Origin: Hymenopus coronatus
Taxonomy: Eukaryota; Arthropoda; Insecta; Mantodea; Hymenopodidae
Length of the DNA: 64,000 nt
Reading direction: 5' to 3'
Assembly: GCA_030762935.1 (NCBI GenBank)
Contig: CM060900.1
Coordinates: 113,466,620-113,530,619 of the forward strand
Shown: positions 1-11,215 of the stretch, one piece after another
How the letters are laid out: each line of letters begins with the position of its first letter
Position numbering within the stretch: position 1 is the first letter of the stretch
The notes under the pieces: model-generated
The model's input: the letters and a program-made list of their open reading frames with translations, nothing else
Told to the model about the DNA's origin: nothing
Databases searched by the model: none
Position numbers and translations under genes: made by a program

Positions 1-371
1 TTTGCGCGACTCTTTCATGAGAACCTTAATGGCCAGCCAACAGTCAGTGCAATAATGTAACTAGGCTATTATACTAAAGAAATCCTGAAAATAGTCATTT
101 CTGCATATATTGTTATCATAGAAACATAAGTGTTTATAAAAGGTACAGTGCAGCTTGGTAATTTTCACAATATTTATCAAAACATGTACAAAAAATTTAA
201 AATGTTCACGAATCAAATGCGATGTACGCTAAGCACCGATGTACGCTAAGCTCTCGTATTTTTGTTTTAAATATACTTAATAGTTTATGTTCCAGGAACA
301 TATTTTCAAGAATTAGGCGAATAAATATATTTACTATCATAACTTTGCCACCGTCTCTCTGTGTGTCTGTA
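1..371. other. No recognisable feature
   Basis: AT-rich sequence with no open frame, splice-bounded exon or known repeat that I can support. A small direct repeat of gatgtacgctaagc lies near 219-250. Confidence 0.5.
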
Positions 372-530
372 TTCCCCTGCTCCTAGGGAGACCAAACATT
401 TTCCAAAATGCGAATAGCGAACTTTGTCGAAGAGTAGTCAGTCGGAGCCTCTTCCAATTCTTGGCCGACTGTACCAAGTCCGGTTTGTTTTCTCACATCT
501 CCAGTATAGCCCCCTGAACTAGGCCCAGAC
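366..530 (+). repeat. Fragment of unclassified repeat family J
   Basis: The segment resembles two pieces at 3560-3680 and 3715-3830. Shared blocks include a 'cctaggnag' block near the start and a block ending in 'cccctgaactagg' or 'ccccaggaactagg'. There is no coding potential. The class is unknown and similarity was judged by eye. Confidence 0.35.
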
Positions 531-650
531 CGACCCGCGAGTAGGCTTGGGGCTTAATTTAAAAAATGTCGGTCGGGTTCGCGTTCGAAAATATGCACTC
601 TAATTTACCACATACACCTAAGCGTTTTCCCATGTAAATATCTTAATAGT

Positions 651-892
651 GGCGGCGCCGTGGCCGAGTGGTTAGACCTCTTGCCTCCCACCTAAGCGGT
701 CCGGGTTCGGTCCCAAGCGCACGCATGTGGGATTTGTGATGAACGAAGCGGCGTCTGAGCGGGTTTTTCTCCGGATCCTCCAAATTTCCCTACCACTCAT
801 TCCACCAATTGCTCCTATCATCCATTTCGCTTGCATTTCATATGATCCACTTCCTCACACTCATGCCTGCCTAAGGGCTGACCGCTCTATAT
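651..892 (+). mobile_element. tRNA-derived SINE, family D
   Basis: The head has a tRNA-like A box (gtggccgagtggttagacc) and, about 35 bases on, a B box (gggttcggtccc), which fit an internal RNA polymerase III promoter. The body follows with 'catgtgggatttgtgatgaa' and a 'gggtttttctccgg' block, both found in the other D copies. Relatives lie at 1971-2160 (+), 20220-20445 (-), 11943-12370 (-, interrupted), 32062-32282 (-) and 33505-33690 (-). No clear target-site duplication was found. Confidence 0.75.
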
Positions 893-1636
893 TTTCTAAA
901 GATTTAGACTTCATATTTTATTATGAAAAAAAAAAACAATTGTTTCATTTGTCACAATTCGTGGTCAATTTCACAGTTGCATCATCATAACAGAAACATT
1001 GTCCGTCATTCCTAATTGGCGGATGCTCCATTTTCGATCTAAGTCAGTGGGGTGCTCTAGAAAGCGTTCATGTACACATTAAAACATCCCAGTAGGCAAA
1101 ATGAATGTGTTCTGGCGTTCTCATATGTTTCATTTTATTGGTTTCATATATTTTGTTTTTAAATTAACTTTACCATGTATGGTAAAATGATTTTATATGC
1201 ATCTAGCATAAAACATTTTTCATACAATAAACAGGTGACAACGCCACCGACATTCCATTTAACCTGAAGGAAACACAAGTTTAAAACAAAAAATGCATTA
1301 ATGATCGAGTCCAGTAAAAGGTTGGCAATTGCTAATTTGATCCCTGTTTATTAGCTCTGAAAATGGTAGCATATACTATTTCAGATCAGGGTCACCAAAA
1401 TGTTTTCGAGAACGGCTTTCTGCCTGATATCCTACGTTTGTAATAGTATCCGAGTAAAATGATATCCTACGTACTGAAGTGCTATAAACAGAGCATATGA
1501 TGAAACTGTTCAGGTGAATTGCAGGTGTTCAGAGATAAAGTGACGAATGTGTTCTGTACTAAGATTATGTCGAGGGCTGGTGTCGAATTAAAATAATTAA
1601 TAATAAATGTAAGTTAAGGCTTGTTTTTGCTTTCAG
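893..1636. other. Unannotated; possible intron 5' of the F-box exon
   Basis: AT-rich and without a supported feature. The motif gatatcctacg occurs twice (about 1426 and 1461). If the exon at 1637 is real, this stretch would be upstream intron ending in a pyrimidine-rich acceptor. Confidence 0.4.
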
Positions 1637-1761
1637 ATGATTGCTTGATTGAAGTTTTATCTTGGTTGAGTTTTAAGGAATATTTACACTTGCGTCTCCG
1701 GTCATATACTTCGGTCAAGAGATTTTTTGAGACAGTACAAAGAGCAAACTTACCAAACCAG
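1637..1761 (+). CDS. Candidate internal exon encoding an F-box-like domain
   Basis: The segment follows a strong acceptor (a T-rich tract ending tttcag at 1631-1636) and ends at a consensus donor (ccag followed by gtaacc at 1762). It is 125 nt long. After two bases that complete a codon begun upstream, one frame is open for 41 codons while the ATG frame stops at once. The peptide starts DCLIEVLSWLSFKEYL and continues with HLRLR and VKRFFETV. This follows the F-box pattern (P-D-[DE]-x-[LIV]-L-x-x-I-[LF]-x-x-L-[DS]-x-x-[DE]-L, then a basic/aromatic KRF motif). F-box proteins bind Skp1 through this motif and act as substrate receptors of SCF ubiquitin ligases. Neither neighbouring exon was found, so the gene cannot be named. 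A decayed retrocopy is less likely because both splice sites are intact. Confidence 0.55.
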
Positions 1762-1970
1762 GTAACCAGTGCCTAGGTCGGTTACGCGCGTCCCTCTTCC
1801 ATTGCACCAAATGACTGATCAAAGAATATGCAAATCGCGAAGGTTGCTGTAAATGCATCCTCTCTTGTCGGTTTGAGGAGACAGCGAAATAAACATATCT
1901 TTACCGAACGGGATTCAAGAAAACTACGCATTTTTTAAATTGTTTTTTCTTGTGCGGCAACAATAAGTTT

Positions 1971-2160
1971 GGCCGCGCTGTGCCCGAATGGTCAGACCAC
2001 TTGCCTGTCAACTACAGGTTCGATCCCAAGCGACCGCATTTGTGATTTGTGGTGGTCAAAGCAGCGCAGGTGCGGGTTTTCTCCGGTTTCTCCCGCCATT
2101 CCATTCCACCGGTGCTCCATTTCATTCCATGTATCATTAGTGCGGTGCCATAGCAGTAAA
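1971..2160 (+). mobile_element. tRNA-derived SINE, family D, diverged copy
   Basis: Contains a tRNA-like A box (gtgcccgaatggtcagacc) and B box (caggttcgatccc). The family D body follows ('gcatttgtgatttgtgg' and 'gggttttctccgg'). It is more eroded than the 651-892 copy and would lie in the intron downstream of the candidate F-box exon. Confidence 0.7.
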
Positions 2161-2595
2161 AGCGAGCGTTAAGCACTACAAAAACCATAAGTTTAAAACA
2201 TACCCAAATTTTCCACAGAGAATGACATTCTGTGGGTTAAGATAAAACCACGATCGCACATAAATGTATTGACAATGCCTTAAAAAAATTAAGCATAATA
2301 TTACGACTACGCCTTGTTGGGCCGTAATGGCCACATGTGTGTCAGTAGTTTCGCTTATATCTGATATTTGCACCGTTCTGTCGGGTTCCTTTACGTTGGC
2401 GCATTATTGCCGCAGGGGCAGAAAACTTAATACGTGAAGAGTGGCCGTAGGACTTCAAATCCTTGGAATGCCACACCTGGGCACAACGGACACGTGCTAG
2501 AATGTTCACTTTTTTCTGGAAATTCATGGCTACGACATATAAAAAGTAGATCTGTAAGCCCAGACTAGTCAGGTTCACGGGCTGCAGCAGTTGCG

Positions 2596-2605
2596 AGCGA
2601 GAGAA

Positions 2606-2656
<51 letters not shown>

Positions 2657-2692
2657 AAGAAAGAGAGAGAGAGAGAGAAAGAGAGAGAGCAG
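2596..2692. repeat. (GA)n microsatellite, interrupted
   Basis: Nearly pure purine GA/GAAA repeat of about 97 bp. Open frames across it on both strands are artefacts of the repeat. Confidence 0.9.
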
Positions 2693-3559
2693 TCGTGTGT
2701 ACGCGTGGAAGCGACGAGAAAACTTTACTATACATTTGTTGTACAGCATCGGAATAAAGACTTAATTTATAATCAACTTTGAAGTAAAAGATTGTTAACT
2801 ATAAAAATACATAGTAAAAATAACAAATAGTAATATAAATTTGTAATCAATTGGGGGCAGGATTTTAATGCAAACACCTATTTCTTGCTGTCAGGAAGTA
2901 CGTTAATTCGCATATGAATTATTACAATTTCAACAATTAAGTAATATTTTATATTTGAGGGACATTTCAACTTTAACAAGTTCCTGGGTATCTGAAGATG
3001 TTAACCACTATTTTTAAAATGTATATTTTATACGTAATCTGAGTGTAGAACCACTTTAATATTATCTAACGTATTAATTTTCAAAAAGCGCTCCTTCAAA
3101 TCTAAACGTCTGCACGTTTTCAAGTTTTGTATCGCGCTTTATGAAAAGTGCGGCGAAACAATTTCAAGGAAAGCATAATTAAATGCATATGTTGAATAAC
3201 TGAATAACGAATTTTAATTACTGACTATTGTTACCTTGGATATAATTGGGGCAATAGTAATGCGGTTAAAATGCAGTTACAGTCGCCGCGCCGCTCCTGT
3301 GGTGGAGGGAACAACAGCCTGAACAGTGAGTGAACCGCAAGACATTTAAAAAGGAACCATAATCCACGCCACATAAAACATAGCGTAACAAAAAGAAACT
3401 GTGGAGCGCAGAGAATGAAAAAAAGAAACACGGTCAAGGTGATCTAGTAAACAAGCTCGAAGCAGTAGCTGCGCTATTCCACATTGCTTTCACGTCGTCA
3501 CTTGTCATTTCACTTTCTATTTTACTAGCCAGTGCAACTCGGCGCCTTGAGGCTTTTCC
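2693..3559. other. No recognisable feature
   Basis: AT-rich. A somewhat GC-richer patch lies near 3270-3320. No supported exon or known repeat. Confidence 0.5.
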
Positions 3560-3830
3560 CCACTTCACATTCCTAAGGAGCTATCAGCTGTTTCTAACAC
3601 GCGAGAGATGCATTCAGTTTCCACGTCCCCATAGGGACATGGACAGGATTTCCTCGTTGAAATCTCTGGTAACTTCATTGTTCCGAGGATCCCTATGGTT
3701 ATTGTAGCAAGTCTATCTTCCTCGCATTCCTAGGAAGCCATCAGCTGTTTCAACACGCGGGAGATGTCTTCACCCTTTCTGCATCCCCACAGTAGGCCCC
3801 AGGAACTAGGGCGATCTTGGAATTTCTTGT
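3560..3830 (+). repeat. Two imperfect direct repeats of family J
   Basis: The block 'cattcctaaggagctatcag' near 3570 recurs near 3727 with small changes. It is followed both times by a 'ctgttt..aacacgcg.gagatg' stretch. The two pieces lie about 155 bp apart and the second ends with the same 'ccccaggaactagg' block as the copy at 366-530. Unclassified. Confidence 0.45.
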
Positions 3831-3914
3831 ATCCCACATGCAATACACTATTATGAATTCAGATTCCCGAAAAATCTAGGAATAAACTTTAACCTGGTTG
3901 TTTTCTGAAACAAA

Positions 3915-4168
3915 AATAAGCGAGCTGACTTCTCACCCGGAGGTCCCAGGTTCGATTCCCGGCTGGGGCGGGGAATTTTTCTTTAACCAGAATTATTCCC
4001 TATCCCTCACAAAGTCTGGAAATATGTATGCGAGAGTGAATGTGCATGTGTTTGAGGAAAATAAAATGATTTAAACCCAACGTAAGGAACCTACCTTCTA
4101 ATGCCAAGCCCCCGATATGACCTTAGTTGTTAAAGGGGGCTATATAAATGAAACAATAAAAAACTCAT
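3915..4168 (+). mobile_element. tRNA-derived SINE, family C, 5'-truncated
   Basis: Retains the B box region (ggttcgattcccggctgggg), the 'ggggaatttttctttaacc' block and the 3' block 'cccccgatatgacc', and ends with 'aatgaaacaata'. The A box half of the head is lost. The full-length relative is at 43211-43488. Confidence 0.75.
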
Positions 4169-7130
4169 CTAGCCATCAGCTAGATTAAGCGGGTGATATG
4201 CATCGTTTCGGCAATGTGGGATTTTTAAGGATTGTTTCGGGTTCGTTACTAGCTCTGAGTAGCATATATCTTATATTACATTGATCTCAGGGCTGGTATC
4301 CAACGCCACTGGTTGATTTCGTTTTCTGTTTTAACCCTTTTCCCGTCCATCACCTTTGTCTTATGTTAACCACGCCTCATCACACAAGCATGCTGGTATT
4401 ACATACGTAATTTGTTTCTTCATATAGTAATAATACTTCCCTATGTAATTTTATTGACTCGACTTAATATTTCACCCCTTGAGTTATTGACATCACTGCT
4501 ACGTGCCCGACTCTCCAAAGAGAAGTGCAATGGCGGACCTCCCGACTGAAGTGAACTGGCGGACTTTTCGCCCATAAGTCCTTTTCAAAATTTCAACCCC
4601 TACTGTCTTCAAGCATCTACCTGGTCCTGACTTTACCACGTGATTGTTACATCGTTTACCAATTGGTCGTTTCGTAACTTTTTCGTTAAGAAAATCCACT
4701 GCCTAGACGCGTAGGAGCACTCAAATCCTGTCCCTTACAATAAGTAACCCCAGGGTAGGTGATCAGTGCTAATGTCCTCCCGTTTGTCAGGCTCATAGGC
4801 CGGAAATGGTAGGAAAAAACTCTTTAACCGTACACCTTCCCTTTGCTTTAAATTTGTCTTTCGGAGTACTTTTATTTCAGCTTGTGTTTAACATTATTAG
4901 GACTAATTTTTATTCTTGCATTCATTACGAAACTGTATATTGTATGTGAAACATACTGTCTCAGCAGACAAAATATAAACGAATTCTGTGCAGTAAGGAC
5001 ATTAATAAAATTGTAACTTTATTAAAGAACAACATTGTAATGTTAACAATTGTGTTAACAATTGAAGATATTCTCAATATGGCATTCCTAAGCGAAACTT
5101 TTGCAAAGGCAAAAACTCTTAAACCTTACAAAATATGACGATTTTCATAAAATATTATGAAATACGATATTTTGTCACGTGCATAGAATTCTAAACGCTG
5201 CAAAACGTACAAAATTCTGGATCCCATAATAATAGCAAGTATGGTGAGCATATGAAATTTCGTATTTTGCCTTACAGGTACAATGCATGTTTTATAAAGC
5301 TCCTACTATTAAAATATATTTCCAAGTTTGACTATTTTTGTTGGCAATAGGTTTACATAAAATACAAAAAAAAAAGGAAATTACACAAGTCATTTTTAGA
5401 AAATCATACTACCAATTTTACTAGGTACCCAAATATCTCTGGAGATTAGAACCATTTTGAGGAAATATTACTAACATTTTTTGCACGAAAATGGTTTTTG
5501 GGATGCAAGAACTCTGAAAACTTCCACCTTGCCTGAGCGAGCCCGACTCTAAGATGGTGTACTTTGCGGACACTTCGTTTTCCAGTTATACTTTAGTCAG
5601 CCTTTTGATACAGTGGAAGGGGAGAGATGGACGTCACGTGGCAGTAAGCCGGATATCACAATGTGCCGACACATAAACCGACCTGGGCACGAGCTATGTT
5701 TGCTTCCTTTGATCTTTCCACCATCTCAAATGATTCTGAACAAACACTACAGAGCCGCGAATAGCTTACCCTGTCAACTTTTGTAGCCCGACATAACCGT
5801 GTCTCCAGATCAAGGTTTAGGGCTCGTTCCACGCAATGCCTATTGTTAGAAATTACCATAATATATATTCGCGTGCGAAAGCTATCCTTCCTAATTGTAA
5901 AAATTGCCTAATTGAGGAAGTACTAATGAATACAAGATGTAAATAATTAATGAACAAGATAATGTAACAAAATATATGTAATAATAGAAATAAGATTATA
6001 TTATTAGAGGATGTTAACATAAGCTTAGTTAAAAGACAGAACATATAGCTGAAACTAAGAATCATAAAAGAAGGTTTTTGGGAATAATAGCAAAAAAAAT
6101 TGGAGTAAGATGTATAAAATCACGTCCTCGATCAAAAAGACAAGTCAAGCCTTAGGGGTGAGATTGTGAAAATTCCTGGAAAGTTACTTAAGAGTTAGCA
6201 GCCTAAGAAGGATAATTTGTATTGGCTCATGAAAAGATAGCTACTGAGAGCGGGAAGGAAAGCCAATTAGTTCGCAGTATTAATGATTAGGCAGAACAAG
6301 GGTGTTCGAATATATCTACGCAGACGCAGTACGTTTTCATTTCTGTATAGTGCAGTAGTTTTAGGTAGGAATGCATTTAGTAGTTCTCCCCCAGTATTTT
6401 TGTATTACAGATTACTTACGTAAGAAAAGTGATACGCGATATTTAAATTTCACGTGAAGTGAACGCGTGATAAGCTGTAACTGCATAGAAATATAACGTG
6501 CACATAAACTATGAAATCCCGTGGTAACAGTTTCAATAAATTTCTTAAACCAAAAGCTACAAATGTGTGAGCAGAAATAGTTCCTTTTACTGTTCACGGC
6601 TTGTTGAAAGATACTTGCTCGACGAGGAACCCAACTAGCCGGAACAAATGCGAATAACCTATTAAAAAAAAAAATTACAATCTATGAGAAGATAACTAGG
6701 ATCGGGAGAATTTTCTTCCAATCTTACGTAGGAATTGGCGTAAACAATGAGGGAAGTGTGCTAAAATTCACCGAAGTGATCAACAAACCACGGACTTTTA
6801 GTTTTTAAAATATTAAAATTAGGTTCTATCATCAGTATATTAGGCTATTATAAGATATTGTATATTCCATATAGGAATGTATAGAATTTTTGGAATATAT
6901 TAGCATAAATCACTGGGCATATCATTGTGCTTAAAACACCAACTTTAAACCATAAAGGGTTAAATTAACTGCAATTTCATTACGTATTTGAAAGTAGCAA
7001 CTTACAGTAACCTAGGATTAGTGTGGCACTGAAAATTAAGCACAACATGCGCCGAAGTTCTCGGTATATTAAATTTGTATTATTATGGCACTGAAAACGA
7101 ATTTAATTTCGGGCGCTGCATGCGCAGAAG
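4169..7130. other. Long stretch without supported genes
   Basis: AT-rich with scattered short open frames (for example minus-strand frames at 4499-4699 and 5656-5859) that resemble nothing I know. A GC-richer island spans about 5530-5850. The rest looks like ordinary intergenic or intronic DNA. Confidence 0.5.
5630..5646. promoter_or_regulatory. Possible bZIP/bHLH composite site
   Basis: The sequence gacgtcacgtggca joins an ACGTCA half-site to a CACGTG E-box. Read on the minus strand, it resembles CRE/UPR-type bZIP sites. No start site or gene is visible nearby, so function is speculative and chance occurrence is possible. Confidence 0.15.
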
Positions 7131-7139
7131 CTCTCAGAA

Positions 7140-7995
7140 TACTTATTTTTACTTTTCTAGCACCATGTACATACAATTTAGCTAGAGAAGGTATTGTGAG
7201 CCAACCAAATATTCGATGTCGAGATTTCATCGGAAATATATGTTTTGTGGTCCCTTGAATCCCCAAAAAGCCTTTTTAGAAAGGCCCGTGCGTCTGTGGA
7301 CAGCATAGCTCCAAAACCAAAAGACGTTAAAAACAAGCTTGGTATTTATGTTTAGTATCTTCCAAGGATGCGACACCATATTTCAACAAAATTTCCACCA
7401 CAAACTACCCTTTTATATGGAAAGTTTTTTGTAAGTTTTGTTTTTCTCAAAAATGGATGTAAAGATTTTGCTTAAAGTACCGCATATTAAAGACATTTAC
7501 ATCAGAAATAAAATATATATTTTGAATTTTATGGGGATAACTTCTGAAGACCTCTTCATTTTGGATGAGTTTTGCATAATTTTGCATAACGGTTAAACCG
7601 TAAAAGATAAGCAAAATCTTAGTACACAGAAAATGTATATCTCATTAAAACACTATGTCGTATACGTTTTTCCTGAGTTGTCGGTTTGAGATATTCCTTA
7701 TTATTGATTTAAGTTTTAAACCACCTAACTTTTTTTTCAAACGGGGCCATGCAAAGCGAACCGAACTTCAATTGTTTCACACAGCGATCGGCTTTTAAAA
7801 TATTTGACTATCGCTTTAGGCTAGTGTACTCCCTTATTTCCCTTCTACTTATAATAAGGCAAGTAACAAGACTAATTCTGCTAATGTTTATCTCTATTAG
7901 CATGATGTAGATAAACGAATGTTTTTTATAAGAATAGTTTGTACTTGGAACAGCTATAGCAAGCTATGTGAATGGAACATCAGACTTTTTAAATG
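7140..7995 (-). repeat. DR repeat unit, near full length, reverse
   Basis: Carries the ordered DR blocks in reverse: the tagagaagg/tgtacata end, a palindrome remnant, 'aaccgtaaaagat', 'ggccatgcaaagcgaacc', 'gcttttaaaa...gactatcgctttagg', 'tgctaatgttta' and an end near 'gtgaatggaacatcag'. It has no coding capacity. Confidence 0.75.
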
Positions 7996-8149
7996 TTATA
8001 GCGAAAAAATAATCTTAAACACTACCCACGAAGAAGTGTTCAGCATTCATTTTGCACTCCTGGTATAACACTGAACAATGCAGTACTTAGAAGACAGTAC
8101 TTTCGCCTGAACATCATTCGCTCTTCCGTTAAAATGCACTTGAAGCTAC

Positions 8150-8615
8150 TGGAGCACTCTTCATTCTGCATGACTTTTGTATAACTTGTAAACCGTAAGC
8201 GATACGTAAAATCTTACTGCGCCAAAATGGCGATCTGCTTAAACCACAAATCTATGATGTACACAATTTTTTGTTGAGTTAACATTTTCCGAGAAATTCC
8301 TTGTTATTGGTTTCAATTTTAAACTACTACAACTTTTCTCAAACTGTAAGTCGTCTTTCATTTCAAATCTCTTGTTTTAATCCTGGCCATGCAAGGAGAA
8401 CCGAGCTTCAGCTGTTTCTACCGACCAGCTTTTAAAAGATCTATCAATCACCTAGCGTTTTCCCTTATTTTCCTCCTACTTACAAGGAAGCAAGTAATAA
8501 GACAATTTCTGCTATGCTTATCTCGATTAGCATGAAGTAGACAAAAGAATATACTTTTGTAAGAATTGTTTGTTTGCAGAACAGGTAGAGAAGTACATGT
8601 GAATGGAACACATTG
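8150..8615 (-). repeat. DR repeat unit, partial, reverse
   Basis: This follows the previous copy in the same orientation but holds only the half from 'attctgcatgacttttg' to 'gtgaatggaacaca'. The blocks 'ggccatgcaaggagaacc' and 'tctcgattagcatgaagtag' match other copies closely. Confidence 0.75.
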
Positions 8616-9300
8616 TTTGTATAGTCTCCCATGGATGCTTATGAGTTTAGCCGTATTTCATGTCAAACGATGTCAAAGTACGAATTTAGAATACAAAAGA
8701 AAATATTAGAAGCGTACATATCAAACAGTAACGCTTTCACTGGATTTATATAACCATGTTATTAAAATATATCGAAAGAACTAACACCCACACTAAGCAA
8801 TATTGCTAAGGAAACATTTAATCGGAATAAATACATAGTCGCCAAAATAATAGACAGATTGTGTTAAAGATGGGTGGCATGTATAAAAGTAGTATTGAGA
8901 CGTGTCTCGTTAAATTCGTATGAATAAAAATTTCCCCTCTAAGATGAGACTTGCTCCTTACGTCTCACACCTGCCGCCGCCGCCACCGCCACCTACGCGT
9001 AAACAGCTCAATAATGTATATTTGCATGTGTGGAAAAGCTTATTGCAGCATACCTGATTTAGTTTATGTTGCCAAAATGGAGAAGGAAACATTATCTTTC
9101 ATCGTGTTTCGCGGATGTTTTAAAATAGTATGTTGCCATACAAATGAGGGAACTGTACTTTTGCAGAATAGAGGAAATGTTTGAAAAACTTAACGAGATT
9201 GTGCAATACAATTATCACACTGTGTCTCATACTATTTTTGGACCACGAGGGCTAATATTTAAAATGTGGCATCTAATAATTTTTTTTGTTTTTTTTTTTG
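8616..9300. other. No recognisable feature
   Basis: Mostly AT-rich, with a short CCG-rich patch near 8970-8992. No supported exon. Confidence 0.5.
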
Positions 9301-9531
9301 CTTAACGTCCTTTAACCTGGTTGGTCATATCGGACGATGAACGAAATTGGTGAAATGATGCTCAAATGATCTCAGGGTCCATGGAGCTTAAAGTTACTCG
9401 ACATTCGTCTTCTCAGGATAAGGGAAAACCCCGAAAAAACCTTATCCGGGTAACTCACCCTAAGCGAGATTCGAACTCACGACCTGTTTAATATGAGGCA
9501 AACACGCTACCACAACACTACCCAGGCGGGC
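9301..9531 (-). mobile_element. tRNA-derived SINE, family B, full length
   Basis: On the minus strand the head reads as a tRNA-like A box (gtagtgttgtggtagcgtg) and B box (tgagttcgaatctcg). The body has 'cttatcctgagaagacgaat' and ends with 'aaggacgttaag' followed by an A-rich stretch, seen as T-rich DNA at 9280-9300. Other copies are at 25055-25240 and 59541-59760. Confidence 0.8.
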
Positions 9532-9895
9532 TAATTGAAATATTGGTTGGATGCAAATGATTCCTATGCAAAAGAAACATTTGATCGTCATTGTTTTGTT
9601 TAAAAAACGGATTTTATGGCTATGGAGATGGTTTTATCTGTAGTACCCTAATTAGAATGGATTGAACTATTTTATTATGGAGAACATTTTGGCAGAGGAT
9701 AGAGAAATAGAAGCAGCCTGGAGTGAAGGATGTTCTAAGGTAGATTCATTCCGGGGAAGTCTAAACAAGAGCTACGGGTTAGTGTACAATACATTGAAAA
9801 CAATGGTTAAGCAACTTTTTTAGTTACCACATGTGTGCTTTTTGTGTTAATATACAAATGATATAACGAGTTTAATTTCTATACACAAGTATAAC
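9532..9895. other. No recognisable feature
   Basis: No open frame or repeat recognised. This is 5' flank of the retrocopy insertion. Confidence 0.5.
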
Positions 9896-10435
9896 CACAA
9901 AATGTTACTTTTTTTTTTTTTTATTATTTTTTTTTTTTTTTTTTGGAAAGGGGAGACAGAGAGAGAGTTGGAGGGTTGAAAGAATGGCTTATCTCGCCAT
10001 TGGGTGAAGATTAGAAGGGAAAAATCGGGTGAGATAGGAAAGGAACAGTGAATGGGGAATGATGGAGTTCCGCGATAGCACCTCCGTGATTATTGGTAAA
10101 GTTGATGTTGCTGCAGCATATGGGGCTGCAACAAGGAATGGCTTATCTAGTCTGTAAACATGACCCGAGGGCCCTGAGTACAGCGCTAGGGAGTCTTGGG
10201 TGTGCTTTAGTACTGATGTCTGGTGGAACGGGTGTGTGTGAGAGGGCATGAAGTTTTGGTGGTAAGGTCCTGAAGAATCCGTTGGTGACTACTTGCAATT
10301 TGCTCGGCTACATTGTTGACTGTTAGTTCTTGGCTGTCAAGAACTGCAGTATAGCACTTATTGATGTCCTTTCGGGTTCCTTTGAGTAGGTCATCCAGAA
10401 AGGTGAGGCGTAATGGTAATCACACAAAATGTTAC
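9896..10435 (-). pseudogene. Retrocopy (processed cDNA) of an unidentified transcript, 5'-truncated
   Basis: A GC-richer insert with a long T tract at its left end (9909-9943, a poly(A) tail on the minus strand) is flanked by a perfect 13-bp direct repeat, cacaaaatgttac, at 9896-9908 and 10423-10435. These are the marks of LINE-mediated retroposition. On the minus strand an open frame of at least 67 codons runs from 10410 down to a stop at 10207-10209. It contains FLDDLLKGTRKDINKCY and AEQIASSHQRILQDL, looks helical and is probably the C-terminus of a cellular protein. About 265 bp of presumed 3' UTR follow before the tail. I do not recognise the protein and see no canonical AATAAA. It could be recent, since the duplication is perfect and the frame is intact. 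Confidence 0.7.
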
Positions 10436-10785
10436 AATCTGAACAGAGCTATTTATGCAGAGGAGGAGACATCTCAAGCGGGAAAAGTTATTTCGCCACC
10501 AGCCAATGAGTCGTCCCCATTGTCACATGGTTTTATTTACATTTCCTTTGAACTCGTAGTGTAATGATTATAGCCCTGAAATTCTATACTTTTTCCAAAA
10601 CGTCGCGAGAACAACTGAATAACAACAAACTTATACTAAAACAAAACAAAAAAAAAGAAAAAAAAAAAGGATTGGTGAAGCGTTCACACTAATAATATGG
10701 ATATATCAACAATGGATCATGTCACTTAAAATGTAGCTAGAAATATAGTCTGCTTTAAAGAGACTTGTGCAGTATGTTTATCTAT
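10436..10785. other. No recognisable feature
   Basis: AT-rich with A-runs at about 10650-10669. No supported gene. Confidence 0.5.
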
Positions 10786-10789
10786 TTCT

Positions 10790-11215
10790 TAACGTTCTCC
10801 AATTATACAGATTCGTTTCCAATAAGGACGACTTCACAGGTTATTCTCAGAAATTTCAAGATATACATTTCCTTTCTCATAGAAGTATCATAAGTGTGCT
10901 TCATGATTAACATCTTTGCTATCGTTTAAGATATAAGATTTCGAAAAATGTTTCATTTAAAGGGTAGTTTGCAGTGGGCGTGCTTTCTAAAAAATCTTCA
11001 TGTCGCATTTTGTAAAATGTTTAACTCAATTACAAAATTTGACATTTATTGAATATTTATTGGCATTTATTTGGTTTTAAGATATGATCTTCAAATTTTC
11101 AATAAATTGATTTTTAGGATTTAGGAAGCCTCAAAACACGCATTTGCGATGAAATATCGGTAACAATTTTTTGGGCGGAATGTTAAGACACCATACTAGG
11201 TACGTGGTAGAGAAA
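10790..11215 (+). repeat. DR repeat unit, 3' half, forward
   Basis: Begins in the 'gacttcacaggttattc' block. It continues through 'aaagggtagtttgcag' and 'cttcatgtcgcat' to the 3' end block 'cctcaaaacacgcattt' and 'ggtagagaaag'. The palindrome region is diverged. Confidence 0.7.

Noticed and set aside
2342..2782. Open frames across the GA repeat on both strands
   Set aside because: They exist only because the dinucleotide repeat lacks stop codons.
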